Origin: Amycolatopsis thailandensis
GTDB taxonomy: Bacteria; Actinomycetota; Actinomycetes; Mycobacteriales; Pseudonocardiaceae
Length of the DNA: 46,009 nt
Assembly: GCF_002234405.1 (NCBI RefSeq)
Contig: NZ_NMQT01000162.1
Span: 1-46,009, forward strand
Reading direction: 5' to 3'
Shown here one piece after another: positions 14,865-23,326 of the stretch. The number at the start of each line of letters is the position of its first letter. Position 1 is the stretch's first letter. The notes below the pieces were generated by a model. It searched no databases. It saw only the letters and a list, made by a program, of their open reading frames with translations, and was not told where the DNA came from. A program made the translations under genes and the position numbers.

Positions 14865-16238
14865 TCAGCTGTGGACGTGCAGCGGCTTGCCCGCCAGGGC
14901 GAGGAACGCTTCACCGAGGGCCTCGGTCTGGGTGGGGTGCGCGTGGATGAGCGGGGCCACGTCCTCGGGGAACGCCTCCCAGCTGTAGATCAGCTGCGCT
15001 TCACCGATCAGCTCGCCGACGCGGTCGCCCACCATGTGCACGCCCACGACCGGCCCTTCCGGAGCCTTGATCAGCTTGACCCCACCGGAGGTCTTGAGGA
15101 TCTGGCTCTTGCCGTTGCCACCGAGGTCGTAGGTGAAGGTGGTGACGTCGGAGCCGTACTTCTCCTTCGCCTGCGACTCGGTCAGGCCGACCGAAGCGAC
15201 CTCGGGGTGCGAGTAGGTGACGCGCGGGATGCCGCTCTCGTCGATCACGCGCGGCTCCTGGCCGGCGATCTCTTCCGCGACGAAGATGCCCTGCTGGAAC
15301 CCGCGGTGCGCGAGCTGGAGACCAGGGACGATGTCACCGACGGCGTAGACGTTCGGCAGGTTCGTGCGCAGGCGGTCGTCGGTGAGGACGAAGCCGCGCT
15401 CCATCTTGACGCCGGCCTCCTCGTACCCGTGCCCGGCCGAGTTCGGGCCGCGGCCCACGGCGACCAGCAGCAGGTCGGCTTCCAGCGTCTCGCCGGACTC
15501 CAGCGACACGCTGACGCCGTTGTCGTCCTGCTTGGCACCGGTGAATCGGACGCCGGTCTTGAAGCCGATCTTGCGACGACGGAAAGCGCGCTCGAGCTGC
15601 TTGGACGCGTACTCGTCCTCGTTCGGGACCAGGCGGGGCAGCGCCTCCACGATGGTGACGTCGACGCCGAAGGACGCCCAGACGGACGCGAATTCGACAC
15701 CGATGACACCACCGCCGAGAACGATGGCCTTCTTCGGGATGTAGTCCAGCGAAAGCGCCTGCTCGCTCGCGATGATGCGGCCGCCGAGCTCCAGGCCGGG
15801 CAGCGTCTTCGAGTACGAGCCGGTGGCGAGGATGACGTTCTTGCCGGTGTAGCGGGTGCCGTCGACCTCGACGGTCGTGCCGCCGACGAACGTTCCGGTG
15901 CCCTCGACGAGGTTCACCTTGTGCGCCTTGGCCAGGCCCTGGAGGCCCTTGTACAAGCGCGAGACGATCCCGTCCTTGTACTTGTTGACCCCGGCGATGT
16001 CGATGCCTTCCAGCACGGCCTTGACGCCGAAGGTCTCGGCGTCGCGGGTCTCGTCGGCGACCTCCGCCGCGTGCAGGAGGGCCTTGGTCGGGATGCAGCC
16101 TCGGTGGAGGCACGTCCCGCCAAGCTTGTCCTTTTCGATCAGGGTGACGGAAAGGCCCAGCTCGGCCGCGCGGAACGCGGCGGCGTAGCCGCCCGATCCG
16201 CCACCCAGGATCACAAGGTCGGCGGAGGTGTCGGTCAC
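14865..16238 (-). CDS. lpd: Dihydrolipoyl dehydrogenase (E3)
   Basis: Flavoprotein that reoxidises dihydrolipoyl groups of E2 with NAD. The 457-residue protein shows the FAD motif VILGGGSGGYAAA at the N terminus, the redox-active disulfide GGTCLHRGCIPTK (Cys-x4-Cys), a second Rossmann motif AIVLGGGVIGVEFASVWASFG for NAD, the ATG segment (VILATGS), VGDIVPG and the C-terminal HAHPTQTEALGEA, whose His-Glu pair completes the active site of the partner subunit. GTG 16238 is the start because GAGGAG lies 8 bases upstream; the frame continues to 16547 but without family similarity. It is followed 59 bp later by sucB, so E3 and E2 are likely coexpressed. Confidence 0.97.
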   Translation of the reverse strand: MTDTSADLVILGGGSGGYAAAFRAAELGLSVTLIEKDKLGGTCLHRGCIPTKALLHAAEVADETRDAETFGVKAVLEGIDIAGVNKYKDGIVSRLYKGLQGLAKAHKVNLVEGTGTFVGGTTVEVDGTRYTGKNVILATGSYSKTLPGLELGGRIIASEQALSLDYIPKKAIVLGGGVIGVEFASVWASFGVDVTIVEALPRLVPNEDEYASKQLERAFRRRKIGFKTGVRFTGAKQDDNGVSVSLESGETLEADLLLVAVGRGPNSAGHGYEEAGVKMERGFVLTDDRLRTNLPNVYAVGDIVPGLQLAHRGFQQGIFVAEEIAGQEPRVIDESGIPRVTYSHPEVASVGLTESQAKEKYGSDVTTFTYDLGGNGKSQILKTSGGVKLIKAPEGPVVGVHMVGDRVGELIGEAQLIYSWEAFPEDVAPLIHAHPTQTEALGEAFLALAGKPLHVHS

Positions 16239-16461
16239 TTCAATAACTCCTCGGCAAGCGGTAGGGGTGGTGCTCTGGCGCCGCTCCGCGCGGTATACGC
16301 GCGCGCGGACACTTGCCATCTTGTCACTACGTGTGGAGAGGCTGCGACCTAGGCCGCGTCGTGTGACCCACGGGACACGCCCCGCGCGGACCGCCACGCT
16401 GAGCACACGCCCGCGTCGGGATAATGGACATCGGACGCGAATGGGAAGTGAGGTGGTCGGA

Positions 16462-16797
16462 GTGGGTCTGTTCGACTCGCTGCGCCGGCGCTCTAAAGGC
16501 GGGCAAAAGCCCGGTACGCTGCGGAAAGCCTCTTCAACCGACTTCAAGCATCTCGAGGAGTGGGCCTCTACACGGACCGGTGTCGAGGCCTATGTGGAGC
16601 CGAAGACCAACGTCACCGAGACCACGGTCGTCCTCATCGCCCATGACGGTGAGTGGACCCGGCGCCGGATCGAGAGCCTGGACGCGGCGCAGCAGTTCGG
16701 TCACAAACGGTCGATCCCCGTGTACGAGGTGGCGAGGGTCGGCTACCCGAAGCGGATGCGGGAGTACACCGAGCGGAAGAAGCGCGGCGAAGCCTGA
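16462..16797 (+). CDS. Conserved hypothetical actinobacterial protein
   Basis: A basic protein of about 111 residues starting MGLFDSLRRRSKGGQ. The body reads TGVEAYVEPKTNVTETTVVL, then DGEWTRRRIESL and VYEVARVGYPKRMREYTERKKR. It has no signal peptide, membrane segment or catalytic motif that I recognise. GTG 16462, preceded by GAGGTGG, is preferred; ATG 16441 in the same frame is possible. It diverges from lpd with about 220 bp between starts and converges with the acetyltransferase gene, the two stops being 7 bp apart. I have the impression of similar proteins in other Pseudonocardiaceae, but cannot assign a function. Confidence 0.8.
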   Translation: MGLFDSLRRRSKGGQKPGTLRKASSTDFKHLEEWASTRTGVEAYVEPKTNVTETTVVLIAHDGEWTRRRIESLDAAQQFGHKRSIPVYEVARVGYPKRMREYTERKKRGEA

Positions 16798-16804
16798 GGC
16801 GGGG

Positions 16805-17257
16805 TCAGAGGTCGATCTCGCCGACGTGCTGTCCATCGTGGACCGTGCCGGTGTCACGGAAGCCGAGCCGGAGGTAGAACGCCTCCGGACCGTGCTCGCC
16901 CGGGATCCAGAGGACGGTCGCCCGGCGCTGGTCACGTCGTCGTGCCTCGTCCAGGACCGCCTCGACGGCGAAACGGCCGTAGCCCTTGCCTTGCCGTCCC
17001 GCCGCGACGTTGAGCCGCCAGATCCCGCAGCGGAAGTAGTCGATCGGGCAGTCCGGGTCGAACCCGCCCATCACGAACCCGACCGGTTCGCCATCGTCGA
17101 GGATCAGCCGCGGCCAGGCGATTTCGGGCTGGGCGTAAGCCTCGGCGAGTGACCGGGCGACGGGAGCCACATAGGACTCCTGACGCGGTTCGACGGCGAT
17201 CGAACAGGCGGCGCCGACGTTGTCCCGGGTGATCTTCGCGAGCGTGAGAGAGGGCAT
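16805..17257 (-). CDS. GNAT-family N-acetyltransferase
   Basis: A 150-residue GCN5-type acetyltransferase, predicted to move acetyl from acetyl-CoA to an amine. Motif A, the acetyl-CoA pyrophosphate loop, is visible as AAGRQGKGYGRFAVEA near residues 84-99, preceded by a beta strand (WRLNV) and followed by the motif B region FYLRLGFRDTG. The arrangement resembles spermine/spermidine acetyltransferases of the BltD/PaiA kind, but the substrate is unproven. The start is ATG 17257. It is followed by a convergent hypothetical gene and lies beside the SMI1-like gene on the same strand. Confidence 0.9.
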   Translation of the reverse strand: MPSLTLAKITRDNVGAACSIAVEPRQESYVAPVARSLAEAYAQPEIAWPRLILDDGEPVGFVMGGFDPDCPIDYFRCGIWRLNVAAGRQGKGYGRFAVEAVLDEARRRDQRRATVLWIPGEHGPEAFYLRLGFRDTGTVHDGQHVGEIDL

Positions 17258-17290
17258 GGTCGCGAAGCTAGCGACGCGCTCCGCCGGATT

Positions 17291-18274
17291 TCACGCGGAT
17301 TGGGCCAAAAGGAGCAAGTGCCGCTCCAGCAGCGCGCGGAACGTCGGATGGACGGTCGTGCCGAGCGCGGGGTCGATCTCGACCGTGCGCCACTGTTCGC
17401 CGGCGGCCGTCAGCAGCACGACGGCCGGATCCGCGATCACGACGACACCGCCCTCCGCGCGGAGTTCCGCCGTCCCGAGCAGCCGGGGGAAGACGACGTC
17501 GGCGGGCAGGCCGTCGCAGGTCTGGAGGAACTCGCGGTAGTCGTCGGGCAGCCGGAGCCCGAGCCGCGCTTCGGCCGCGCCGATGGTGCGGAGTGACGCC
17601 GCCGGGGGCGTGGTGCCGCCGCCGCGAAGCCGGAGGATGCCCGCGATCAGCTCGCGCCAGGAGCCGGTGTCGGGCGGGTAGCGCTCGTAGAGGGCCGCGA
17701 CCAGCGCCCCGGCGCACAGCCCGGACCAGTCGCCGAGCCCGAGCGGGTCCGCCCCGCCGGCGAGCAGCGGCGCGAGGCGGCGTGTCGCGGCGAGGACGGC
17801 GACGTCCGGGCGGTCCTGTCGCGACGCGATCTCGGTCCAGGCGTCCAGGTCGCCTCGCGCAACGGCCTCGCGCAACCGATCCGGCCGCGACGGCCCGAGG
17901 TGCGAGACGGCCTCGCCGATCGGGGAGCCGCCGAGCAACCCGTCGAGATCGGACACTCGCCGGGCGAGGTACTCGTCGTGGGCGCGTTCCTCGGCGTCGA
18001 GATCGAGCGGGATCATCGCCGCGGCCCACTCCGGGCGCGCTCCTCGCGCTTCGAAGAGCATCGCCCACGCGCGGGCCTGCACGGCGCCGGGGACCAGCGC
18101 CGTGACGGGACGTTCGGTGAGCGCGTGCCAATGTGTGACCAGCCTGTCGGCTTCCGCCAGGTCACCGGAGGCGGCGAACAGCAGCGCCGCGTGCCCGATC
18201 CGGTCGTCGAGCGTCGCGTCGTCGCCGCTGAGCACGTCCCTGATCGCGCCTTCGAGATACGCGTCCCTGTCCAC
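17291..18274 (-). CDS. SMI1/KNR4-family protein with long N-terminal region
   Basis: About 327 residues. The C-terminal third (about 215-320) matches the SMI1/KNR4 fold signature: IGAAEARLGLRLPDDYREFL, then QTCDGLPAD and a later VVVIADPAVVLL strand. The N-terminal two thirds are Ala/Leu/Arg-rich and helical with no domain I can name. SMI1/KNR4 proteins are often immunity proteins to polymorphic toxins, but no toxin gene is adjacent, so it may be an orphan or have a housekeeping role. The start GTG 18274 (GTG GAC AGG GAC) is chosen because the frame further upstream runs through a hairpin and into pepA. Confidence 0.8.
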   Translation of the reverse strand: MDRDAYLEGAIRDVLSGDDATLDDRIGHAALLFAASGDLAEADRLVTHWHALTERPVTALVPGAVQARAWAMLFEARGARPEWAAAMIPLDLDAEERAHDEYLARRVSDLDGLLGGSPIGEAVSHLGPSRPDRLREAVARGDLDAWTEIASRQDRPDVAVLAATRRLAPLLAGGADPLGLGDWSGLCAGALVAALYERYPPDTGSWRELIAGILRLRGGGTTPPAASLRTIGAAEARLGLRLPDDYREFLQTCDGLPADVVFPRLLGTAELRAEGGVVVIADPAVVLLTAAGEQWRTVEIDPALGTTVHPTFRALLERHLLLLAQSA

Positions 18275-18298
18275 GGCACCGACCTTGCCACAAAGCGC

Positions 18299-18360
18299 GT
18301 GAAGGCCCCCTTTCCCCGGCTGGTCACTTGAGACCGTGGCCGAGGGAAGGGGGCCTTCAC
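18299..18360. repeat. GTGAAGGCC-family hairpin after pepA
   Basis: GTGAAGGCCCCCTTTCCCCGGC (18299-18320) pairs with 18339-18360 with a bulge or two, loop about 18 nt. It lies between the pepA stop (18373) and the SMI1-like start, so it can terminate pepA transcription. Same family as 8583 and 31274. Confidence 0.8.
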
Positions 18361-18372
18361 ACGCGATGAAGA

Positions 18373-19875
18373 TCAGCCGTTGGCGGCGATGTCCGCGAGG
18401 ACCGCGGCGATGGTGCGGACCGGGACGCCGGTGCCGCCCTTGCCGGTGTAGCCCCACGGCCCGGCGGTGTTGAACGACGGGCCCGCGATGTCGATGTGCG
18501 CCCAGGGAAGGCCCTCGGTGACGAACTCGCGCAGGAAGATGCCCGCGGCGAGCATGCCGCCCCAGCGGTGCCCGGTCACGTTCGCCAGGTCGGCGAGCCG
18601 CGAGTCGAGGTCGGCGCGCAGCTCCTCCGGCAGCGGCATGGCCCAGCCACCCTCACCGGTCGCCTGCGCGATCGAGGCGATGCGGTCGCGGAACTCGTCC
18701 GAGCCCATGACGCCCGCGGTGCGATTGCCCAGCGCGACGACCTGCGCGCCGGTCAGCGTCGAGGTCTCGATCAGGTAGTCGGGGTTCTCCTCGCCCGCGC
18801 GCACGATCGCGTCGGCCAGCACGAGGCGGCCTTCGGCGTCGGTGTTCAGCACCTCGACGGTCTTGCCGCCGTACATGCTGAGCACGTCGCCCGGCCGGTA
18901 CGAGGTGGCCGAGGGCAGGTTCTCCGCCAGCGGGATGTGCGCGACGACCTCGAGCGGGTACTTCAGCTTCGCGGCCAGCACCACGGAGGCGAGCACGGCG
19001 GCGGCGCCCGACATGTCCGAGGTCATGTGGTCCATGTTCGCGGCGGGCTTGATCGAGATGCCGCCCGAGTCGAAGGTGATGCCCTTGCCGACCAGCGCGA
19101 CCTTCTTCGACGCCTTCGCCGGCTTGTAGGCGACGCGCAGCAGGCGCGGCTGCCGCGACGAACCGCCGCCGACGCCGAGGATGCCGCCGAAGCCCTTGCG
19201 CTTGAGCGCCTTCTCGTCGAGGACCTCGAAGTCGAGGCCGCTCGCCTCGGCCAGCGTCTTCGCGCGGTCGGCGAAGGAGGCCGGGAACAGGTCGTTCGGC
19301 GGGGTGTTGATCAGGTCGCGGGCGATGATGACCGACTCCGCGATGAGGGTCGCGGCCTTCAGCGTCGCCTTGTGGTCCTTGGCGGCGCCCTCTTCCGGGC
19401 TCACGAAGTCGACCTTCGCGACCGGGCCGTCGCCCTTCTCGGAGCGGTACTCGGTGAAGTTGTAGGCGCCGAGCGCGGTGCCCTCGACGGCGGCCTGCAG
19501 GTCGATCGCCGACAGCGTGACGAACGCGCGGTCGATCCCGCTCAGCGCCCGCGCGGCGGCACCGGCGCCCCGGCGGACCTGCTCGGCGGTGACGCCGTCC
19601 GCGCCCGCCTTGCCGAGGCCGACGGCGAGCACGACACCGGCGGACAGCTTGCCCAGCGTCGGTACCTTGACGACCTCGTCGGCCTTGCCGGAAGCACCGA
19701 GGGTGCCGAGGACCTCGGCGAGCTTGCCGTCGAAGGCGGCGTCGGCGACGGAGGAGCCGGCGGCGAGCGCCAGGCCGTCTTCGCCCTGCAAAGTTCCGAT
19801 GACGACGACGTCGGCGCGCGTCTTGGCAAGCGCCGCTTCGGCGTTCTCGGTCAGGGCAAGCTTCGGCACGGTCAC
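18373..19875 (-). CDS. pepA: Leucyl aminopeptidase (M17 family)
   Basis: Cytosolic hexameric zinc/manganese aminopeptidase that removes N-terminal residues from peptides. The 500-residue protein has the M17 N-terminal macro-like domain (to about 165) and the catalytic domain with metal ligands in VGKGITFDSGGISIKPAANM and MSDM-like HMTSDMSGAAAV, then the signature NTDAEGRLVLADA with the catalytic Arg. Length is typical. The start is GTG 19875 with GAGGAG 6 bases upstream. In M. tuberculosis (from memory, Rv2213) the same gene lies near dlaT and lipB. It diverges from the membrane protein gene at 20009. Confidence 0.96.
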   Translation of the reverse strand: MTVPKLALTENAEAALAKTRADVVVIGTLQGEDGLALAAGSSVADAAFDGKLAEVLGTLGASGKADEVVKVPTLGKLSAGVVLAVGLGKAGADGVTAEQVRRGAGAAARALSGIDRAFVTLSAIDLQAAVEGTALGAYNFTEYRSEKGDGPVAKVDFVSPEEGAAKDHKATLKAATLIAESVIIARDLINTPPNDLFPASFADRAKTLAEASGLDFEVLDEKALKRKGFGGILGVGGGSSRQPRLLRVAYKPAKASKKVALVGKGITFDSGGISIKPAANMDHMTSDMSGAAAVLASVVLAAKLKYPLEVVAHIPLAENLPSATSYRPGDVLSMYGGKTVEVLNTDAEGRLVLADAIVRAGEENPDYLIETSTLTGAQVVALGNRTAGVMGSDEFRDRIASIAQATGEGGWAMPLPEELRADLDSRLADLANVTGHRWGGMLAAGIFLREFVTEGLPWAHIDIAGPSFNTAGPWGYTGKGGTGVPVRTIAAVLADIAANG

Positions 19876-20008
19876 TTCTGGCTCCTCGCGCGTTCGCGGT
19901 GGTACCGGGCGGGGAGCCCGGTTGGATCGTGAGCCATGCTAATGACAGCGGGACCTGGGGGAACAGCGGGGCCGACCGGGTAGCTGGACGAACTGGAAGG
20001 GAGACAGC

Positions 20009-20863
20009 GTGCGACTGGCTGGCGGTCTGCTCATCGCGTTGGCGGTGGGCACCTCCGGAGCGGACTACTGGGTACTTCTCGCCGCCGTGGTCGCGGCCGT
20101 GCTCGCCGTCGCGGCGGAGGCGCTGCTGCCACCGGTTGGGGACACCCGGCCCGAGCGGATCGCGGGCTCCGTTTCACGGTTGTGCCTGGTCCTGGTCTTC
20201 GCGACGACGTTCGGGCAGTACCTTTTCCCCACCGCGCCGGGCGTCGCCGCCGCGGTGTTCGCCGTGATGGCGGCCGTCGCCGACCTGGCCGGGGTCCGCC
20301 TGGGGGACTACGCCGCCCGCTGGGTCACCGGTCTGCTGCTGGCCGCCGCCGCGTCCCTGATCGCGATCTGCGTCGGCATCCCGCCCCTGGCGCAGTTCAT
20401 CGCGCCGGATCCGCCGTCCGTGCCCGGCCTCGGCCTCGCCGTGCTGGTCCTGCTGCCGTTCCTGCTGCCCCGGCGTCCCGGCGCCGGCCGCGCGGCCGCG
20501 GTGGGCGCGGTGGCCGTGGCGATCATCGCCGTCGCCCTCTACCAGCTGGGGCCGGTCCGGCTGGGGCTTTCGGCGACGTCGTTCCGTGAGCTCCTCGCCG
20601 CGGCCGACGCGGTCTCGCTGCTCCCGGTGCTGACCGTGGTGGTCGCCGTGGCGACCGTTCCCGTCGCGGTGGACGCCTTCACCGACGGCCGGGAGCGGCT
20701 TTCCCCGGAACGTCCGAAGACGACACTCGCTTGTGGACTGATCGTGGCCGTCGCCGCCGCCTTCGCTGGGCCGGTCGTGGCCCTCGGGCTCGCGGGAGTG
20801 GGAACGCTCGCCGAACTGGTTCTGCGGGTCCGCGCCCGTCGGTACCGTTCGAGGAGTGTGTGA
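20009..20863 (+). CDS. Polytopic membrane protein of unknown function
   Basis: A 284-residue, very hydrophobic Ala/Val/Leu-rich protein with about eight probable transmembrane helices and short polar loops, for example DTRPERIAG, FIAPDPPSVPG and TDGRERLSPERPK. I recognise no transporter or enzyme signature; it does not show the CobS motifs expected if it were the missing cobalamin synthase of this neighbourhood. GTG 20009 follows GGAGACAGC. Its last codons overlap the DUF402 gene by 8 bp, suggesting coupled translation. Confidence 0.8.
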   Translation: MRLAGGLLIALAVGTSGADYWVLLAAVVAAVLAVAAEALLPPVGDTRPERIAGSVSRLCLVLVFATTFGQYLFPTAPGVAAAVFAVMAAVADLAGVRLGDYAARWVTGLLLAAAASLIAICVGIPPLAQFIAPDPPSVPGLGLAVLVLLPFLLPRRPGAGRAAAVGAVAVAIIAVALYQLGPVRLGLSATSFRELLAAADAVSLLPVLTVVVAVATVPVAVDAFTDGRERLSPERPKTTLACGLIVAVAAAFAGPVVALGLAGVGTLAELVLRVRARRYRSRSV

Positions 20864-21482
20864 TCCTCTCTGGGCCCCGGGCGACACGGTCGTCGAGCGG
20901 TTCCTGCGACCGGACGGCTCGATCGGCCAGCATCACCCGCTGCGGGTCCTCGCCGACGACGGCACCGTGCTGCTCGGCTGGCTTCCCGCGGACACCCCGA
21001 TCATCGGCAGCAGGCTCGCCGACGGGCGGCTCTTCCGTGACGCGCCACTGGAGGAACGGTTCCGGGTGCCGCGGGTGCGCGTGGCCGATTTCTGGCGCGA
21101 CACCTCGACCCTGCGCCGGATCGCCGACGACGAATGGTCGTCGGTCTGGTGGTTCTTCGACGCCGGCGGCCGCTTCCTGAACTGGTACGTCAACCTCGAA
21201 GTCCCGCTGGGGCGCACTCCGTCGGGGCCGGACCGGATCGACGGCATCCTCGACGTCGCCGTCGAGCCCGGCGGACGCTGGCAGTGGAAGGACGAGGACG
21301 AGGCCGAAGAGGCCGTCCTCGCGGGCCGCATCACCACCGGTCAGCTGGAGCGGCTGCGCGCGGAGGGCGAACGGGTCGGGGCGCTCGCCGCGGCCGGGCG
21401 GTTCCCCTTCGACGGGACGTGGACCGACTTCCGGCCGGACCCGGACTGGCCCGCGCCCGGTCTCCCCGACGGACTGCTCTAG
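20856..21482 (+). CDS. DUF402-domain protein
   Basis: A 208-residue soluble protein with the DUF402 fold, a family that includes nucleoside tri/diphosphatases and archaeal tRNA-modification-linked proteins. Visible conserved stretches are SSVWWFFDAGGRFLNWYVNLEVPLGRT (residues about 90-116) and the acidic run RWQWKDEDEAEEAV, where carboxylates would bind metal. The N-terminal part (VVERFLRPDGS) fits the first strands. GTG 20856 overlaps the end of the membrane protein gene. It converges with the small membrane gene, the stops being 3 bp apart. Hydrolase activity is a family-based guess. Confidence 0.83.
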   Translation: MCDPLWAPGDTVVERFLRPDGSIGQHHPLRVLADDGTVLLGWLPADTPIIGSRLADGRLFRDAPLEERFRVPRVRVADFWRDTSTLRRIADDEWSSVWWFFDAGGRFLNWYVNLEVPLGRTPSGPDRIDGILDVAVEPGGRWQWKDEDEAEEAVLAGRITTGQLERLRAEGERVGALAAAGRFPFDGTWTDFRPDPDWPAPGLPDGLL

Positions 21483-21485
21483 CGG

Positions 21486-21797
21486 CTAGCCCGCGACCAG
21501 GAACAGCAGCAGCGCGAGCGCGACGTTGATCACCGCGAGGACGACCACCGATTTGGTGGACAGCTCGCGCGGGAACACCTTGCCGTGGATGTGGCGCCAC
21601 CAGAAGACACCGAAGCCGCCGCCGACCAAGCCGAGGAACGCGCCGAAGCCGCTGCTCAGCAGGGCCCAGCCGTCCATCATGAGCAGGCCGACGCCGAAGG
21701 TCAGCAGCACCGCCGTCACGAAGGTCTTCACGTCGGCCCCCGCGCCGGGGGTGGCGGGCTGGGCCGGGCCGGCGGGCTGCATCTGGTTGTACGTCAC
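21486..21797 (-). CDS. Small membrane protein
   Basis: A 103-residue protein with a Pro/Gln/Ala-rich N terminus of about 20 residues and three hydrophobic segments (about 24-42, 46-66 and 80-102). Between the second and third is a polar loop, WWRHIHGKVFPRELSTKS. No family is recognised. It is divergent from ilvE with about 115 bp between starts and convergent with the DUF402 gene. Confidence 0.72.
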   Translation of the reverse strand: MTYNQMQPAGPAQPATPGAGADVKTFVTAVLLTFGVGLLMMDGWALLSSGFGAFLGLVGGGFGVFWWRHIHGKVFPRELSTKSVVVLAVINVALALLLFLVAG

Positions 21798-21901
21798 GCC
21801 GCCATTCTAGGGGCGCGAGGCCTCACGTGTTCGTCCTAGCGGACAGTTCGACGGGGGTAAAGATATGCGGACGTCCGACTAACGTGGGTCCGACCAAGCG
21901 T

Positions 21902-21916
21902 TATCGTCTACACATG
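21902..21916 (+). promoter_or_regulatory. Probable leaderless promoter of ilvE
   Basis: TATCGT at 21902-21907 fits the TANNNT -10 pattern. The A of the ilvE ATG (21914) lies 7 bases further on, where transcription would start. No Shine-Dalgarno sequence precedes the ATG. Leaderless transcripts are common in actinobacteria. Repeated GTCCGAC at 21873-21879 and 21888-21894 may be a regulator site. Confidence 0.45.
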
Positions 21917-23017
21917 ACGACCTCGACGCAGTTCACCCACCTCCCGCACCCGAGCCCCGCGAGCCCGGAACGCGTCGCGGACGTATTGGCCGCACCCGGT
22001 TTCGGGCTGCATTTCACCGATCACATGGTGACCGTGAAGTGGAGCGCCGAGAAGGGCTGGCACGACGCGACCGTCGGACCGTACGCGCCGCTGACGCTCG
22101 ACCCGGCGACCTCCGTGCTGCACTACGGCCAGGCGATCTTCGAGGGGCTCAAAGCCTACCGCCAGCCCGACGGCACGATCGCGGCGTTCCGGCCCGACGC
22201 GAACGCGATCCGGTTCCGCAACTCGGCCGAGCGCCTCGCCATGCCGCAGCTGCCGGTCGAGGTCTTCCTCGACTCGATCCGCGAGCTCATCGCGGTCGAC
22301 AGCCGCTGGGTGCCGACGAAGCCGGGCGAGTCGCTGTACCTGCGGCCGTTCATGATCTCCACCGAAGCCGGGCTCGGCGTCAACCGGCCCGCGAACGAGT
22401 ACCTCTACGCGCTGATCGGCTCGCCCGCGGGCTCGTACTTCTCGGGTGGCGTCAAGCCGGTCAAGGTGTGGCTCTCGACCGAGTACGTGCGGGCGGTCCC
22501 CGGCGGCACCGGCGAGGCGAAGTGCGCCGGCAACTACGCGGCGTCGTTCCTGGCGCAGGCGCAGGCCGTGGAGAAGGGCTGTGACCAGGTCGTGTGGCTC
22601 GACGCGGTCGAGCGGCGCTGGGTCGAGGAGATGGGCGGGATGAACCTGTTCTTCGTCTTCGGTTCCGGTGACGAGGCCCGCGTCGTGACCCCGGAGCTGA
22701 CCGGCTCGCTGCTGCCCGGCGTGACCCGCAAGTCGCTGCTGGAGCTGGCGAAGTCGTTCGGGCACCAGGTCGAGGAGCGGCGCGTCTCCACCGACGAGTG
22801 GGAGAAGGCGGCGGCCTCGGGCGAGCTGACCGAGGTGTTCGCCTGCGGGACCGCGGCGGTCATCACGCCGGTCGGGCACGTGAAGCACGCGGGTGGCGAG
22901 TTCTCCGTCGCCGGCGGGCAGCCGGGTGAGCTGACGATGAAGCTGCGCGGCGCGCTGACCGGGATCCAGGAGGGCACCCGGCCCGCTCCGGAAGGCTGGA
23001 TGTACCCGCTGGGCTGA
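21914..23017 (+). CDS. ilvE: Branched-chain amino-acid aminotransferase
   Basis: Fold-type IV PLP enzyme that interconverts Leu, Ile and Val with their 2-oxo acids using glutamate. The 367-residue protein has the motif YGQAIFEGLKAYRQPDG near the N terminus, YLRPFMISTEAGLGV, the PLP-lysine segment GEAKCAGNYAAS, then the WVEEMGGMNLFFVF and GVTRKSLLELA stretches typical of type II BCATs. ATG 21914 is favoured; the frame remains open to 21827 but that extension is not BCAT-like. The position agrees with ilvE near pepA and cobT in mycobacteria. A 26-bp-stem hairpin follows the stop codon. Confidence 0.96.
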   Translation: MTTSTQFTHLPHPSPASPERVADVLAAPGFGLHFTDHMVTVKWSAEKGWHDATVGPYAPLTLDPATSVLHYGQAIFEGLKAYRQPDGTIAAFRPDANAIRFRNSAERLAMPQLPVEVFLDSIRELIAVDSRWVPTKPGESLYLRPFMISTEAGLGVNRPANEYLYALIGSPAGSYFSGGVKPVKVWLSTEYVRAVPGGTGEAKCAGNYAASFLAQAQAVEKGCDQVVWLDAVERRWVEEMGGMNLFFVFGSGDEARVVTPELTGSLLPGVTRKSLLELAKSFGHQVEERRVSTDEWEKAAASGELTEVFACGTAAVITPVGHVKHAGGEFSVAGGQPGELTMKLRGALTGIQEGTRPAPEGWMYPLG

Positions 23018-23047
23018 GCCAGGCGTCACCGAGCTTCGGTCGCTTGA

Positions 23048-23102
23048 AGTACGTGAAGGCCCCTTCATTGCGCTAGGCGCAATGAAGGGGCCTTCACGTA
23101 CT
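23048..23102. repeat. GTGAAGGCC-family hairpin, 26-bp perfect stem
   Basis: AGTACGTGAAGGCCCCTTCA begins the left arm (23048-23073), perfectly complementary to 23077-23102 around a TAG loop. It lies after ilvE in the 308-bp gene-free stretch 23018-23326 before convergent cobT. Its arm shares GTACGTGAAGGCCCC with the element at 45955. Confidence 0.92.
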
Positions 23103-23118
23103 GGGGCGAGTTCCCTCA

Positions 23119-23151
23119 GCGGTGCCGAGCGACGGGGTCTTTCGGCACCGC
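23119..23151. repeat. Short hairpin between ilvE and cobT
   Basis: GCGGTGCCGA (23119-23128) pairs with TCGGCACCGC (23142-23151) around 13 nt. It is the middle of three consecutive hairpins between two convergent genes. Nothing coding is visible in the surrounding 23018-23326 stretch. Confidence 0.65.
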
Positions 23152-23197
23152 CGCTGTTACTGCTGTGACTGCTGGTGCACCTGTGACGATCGCGGAT

Positions 23198-23250
23198 TCC
23201 GTGAAGGCCTCCTTCACTACCTTCAGGGTAGGTAAGGAGGCCTTCACGGA
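23198..23250. repeat. GTGAAGGCC-family hairpin near cobT end
   Basis: TCCGTGAAGGCCTCCTTCACTAC (23198-23220) pairs with 23228-23250 with two mismatches and a CTTCAGG loop nearly identical to the loop at 8605-8611. It lies 77 bp beyond the cobT stop. Confidence 0.85.
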
Positions 23251-23326
23251 CTTGCCGATCGACTGCCGGCCACATCCGGCAGGCACCCCAGGACGCTGGG
23301 CGGTGCCAACACGACATCCCGGCGCG

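Noticed and set aside
12935..14988. Long plus-strand frames opposite sucB, including one of over 600 codons
   Set aside because: Antisense shadows of a high-GC gene with Pro/Glu/Lys/Ala repeats; the minus-strand protein has unmistakable lipoyl and acyltransferase domains.
20009..20863. Membrane protein as the missing cobS
   Set aside because: It has the right kind of hydrophobicity and position but none of the acidic and histidine motifs expected of cobalamin synthase.
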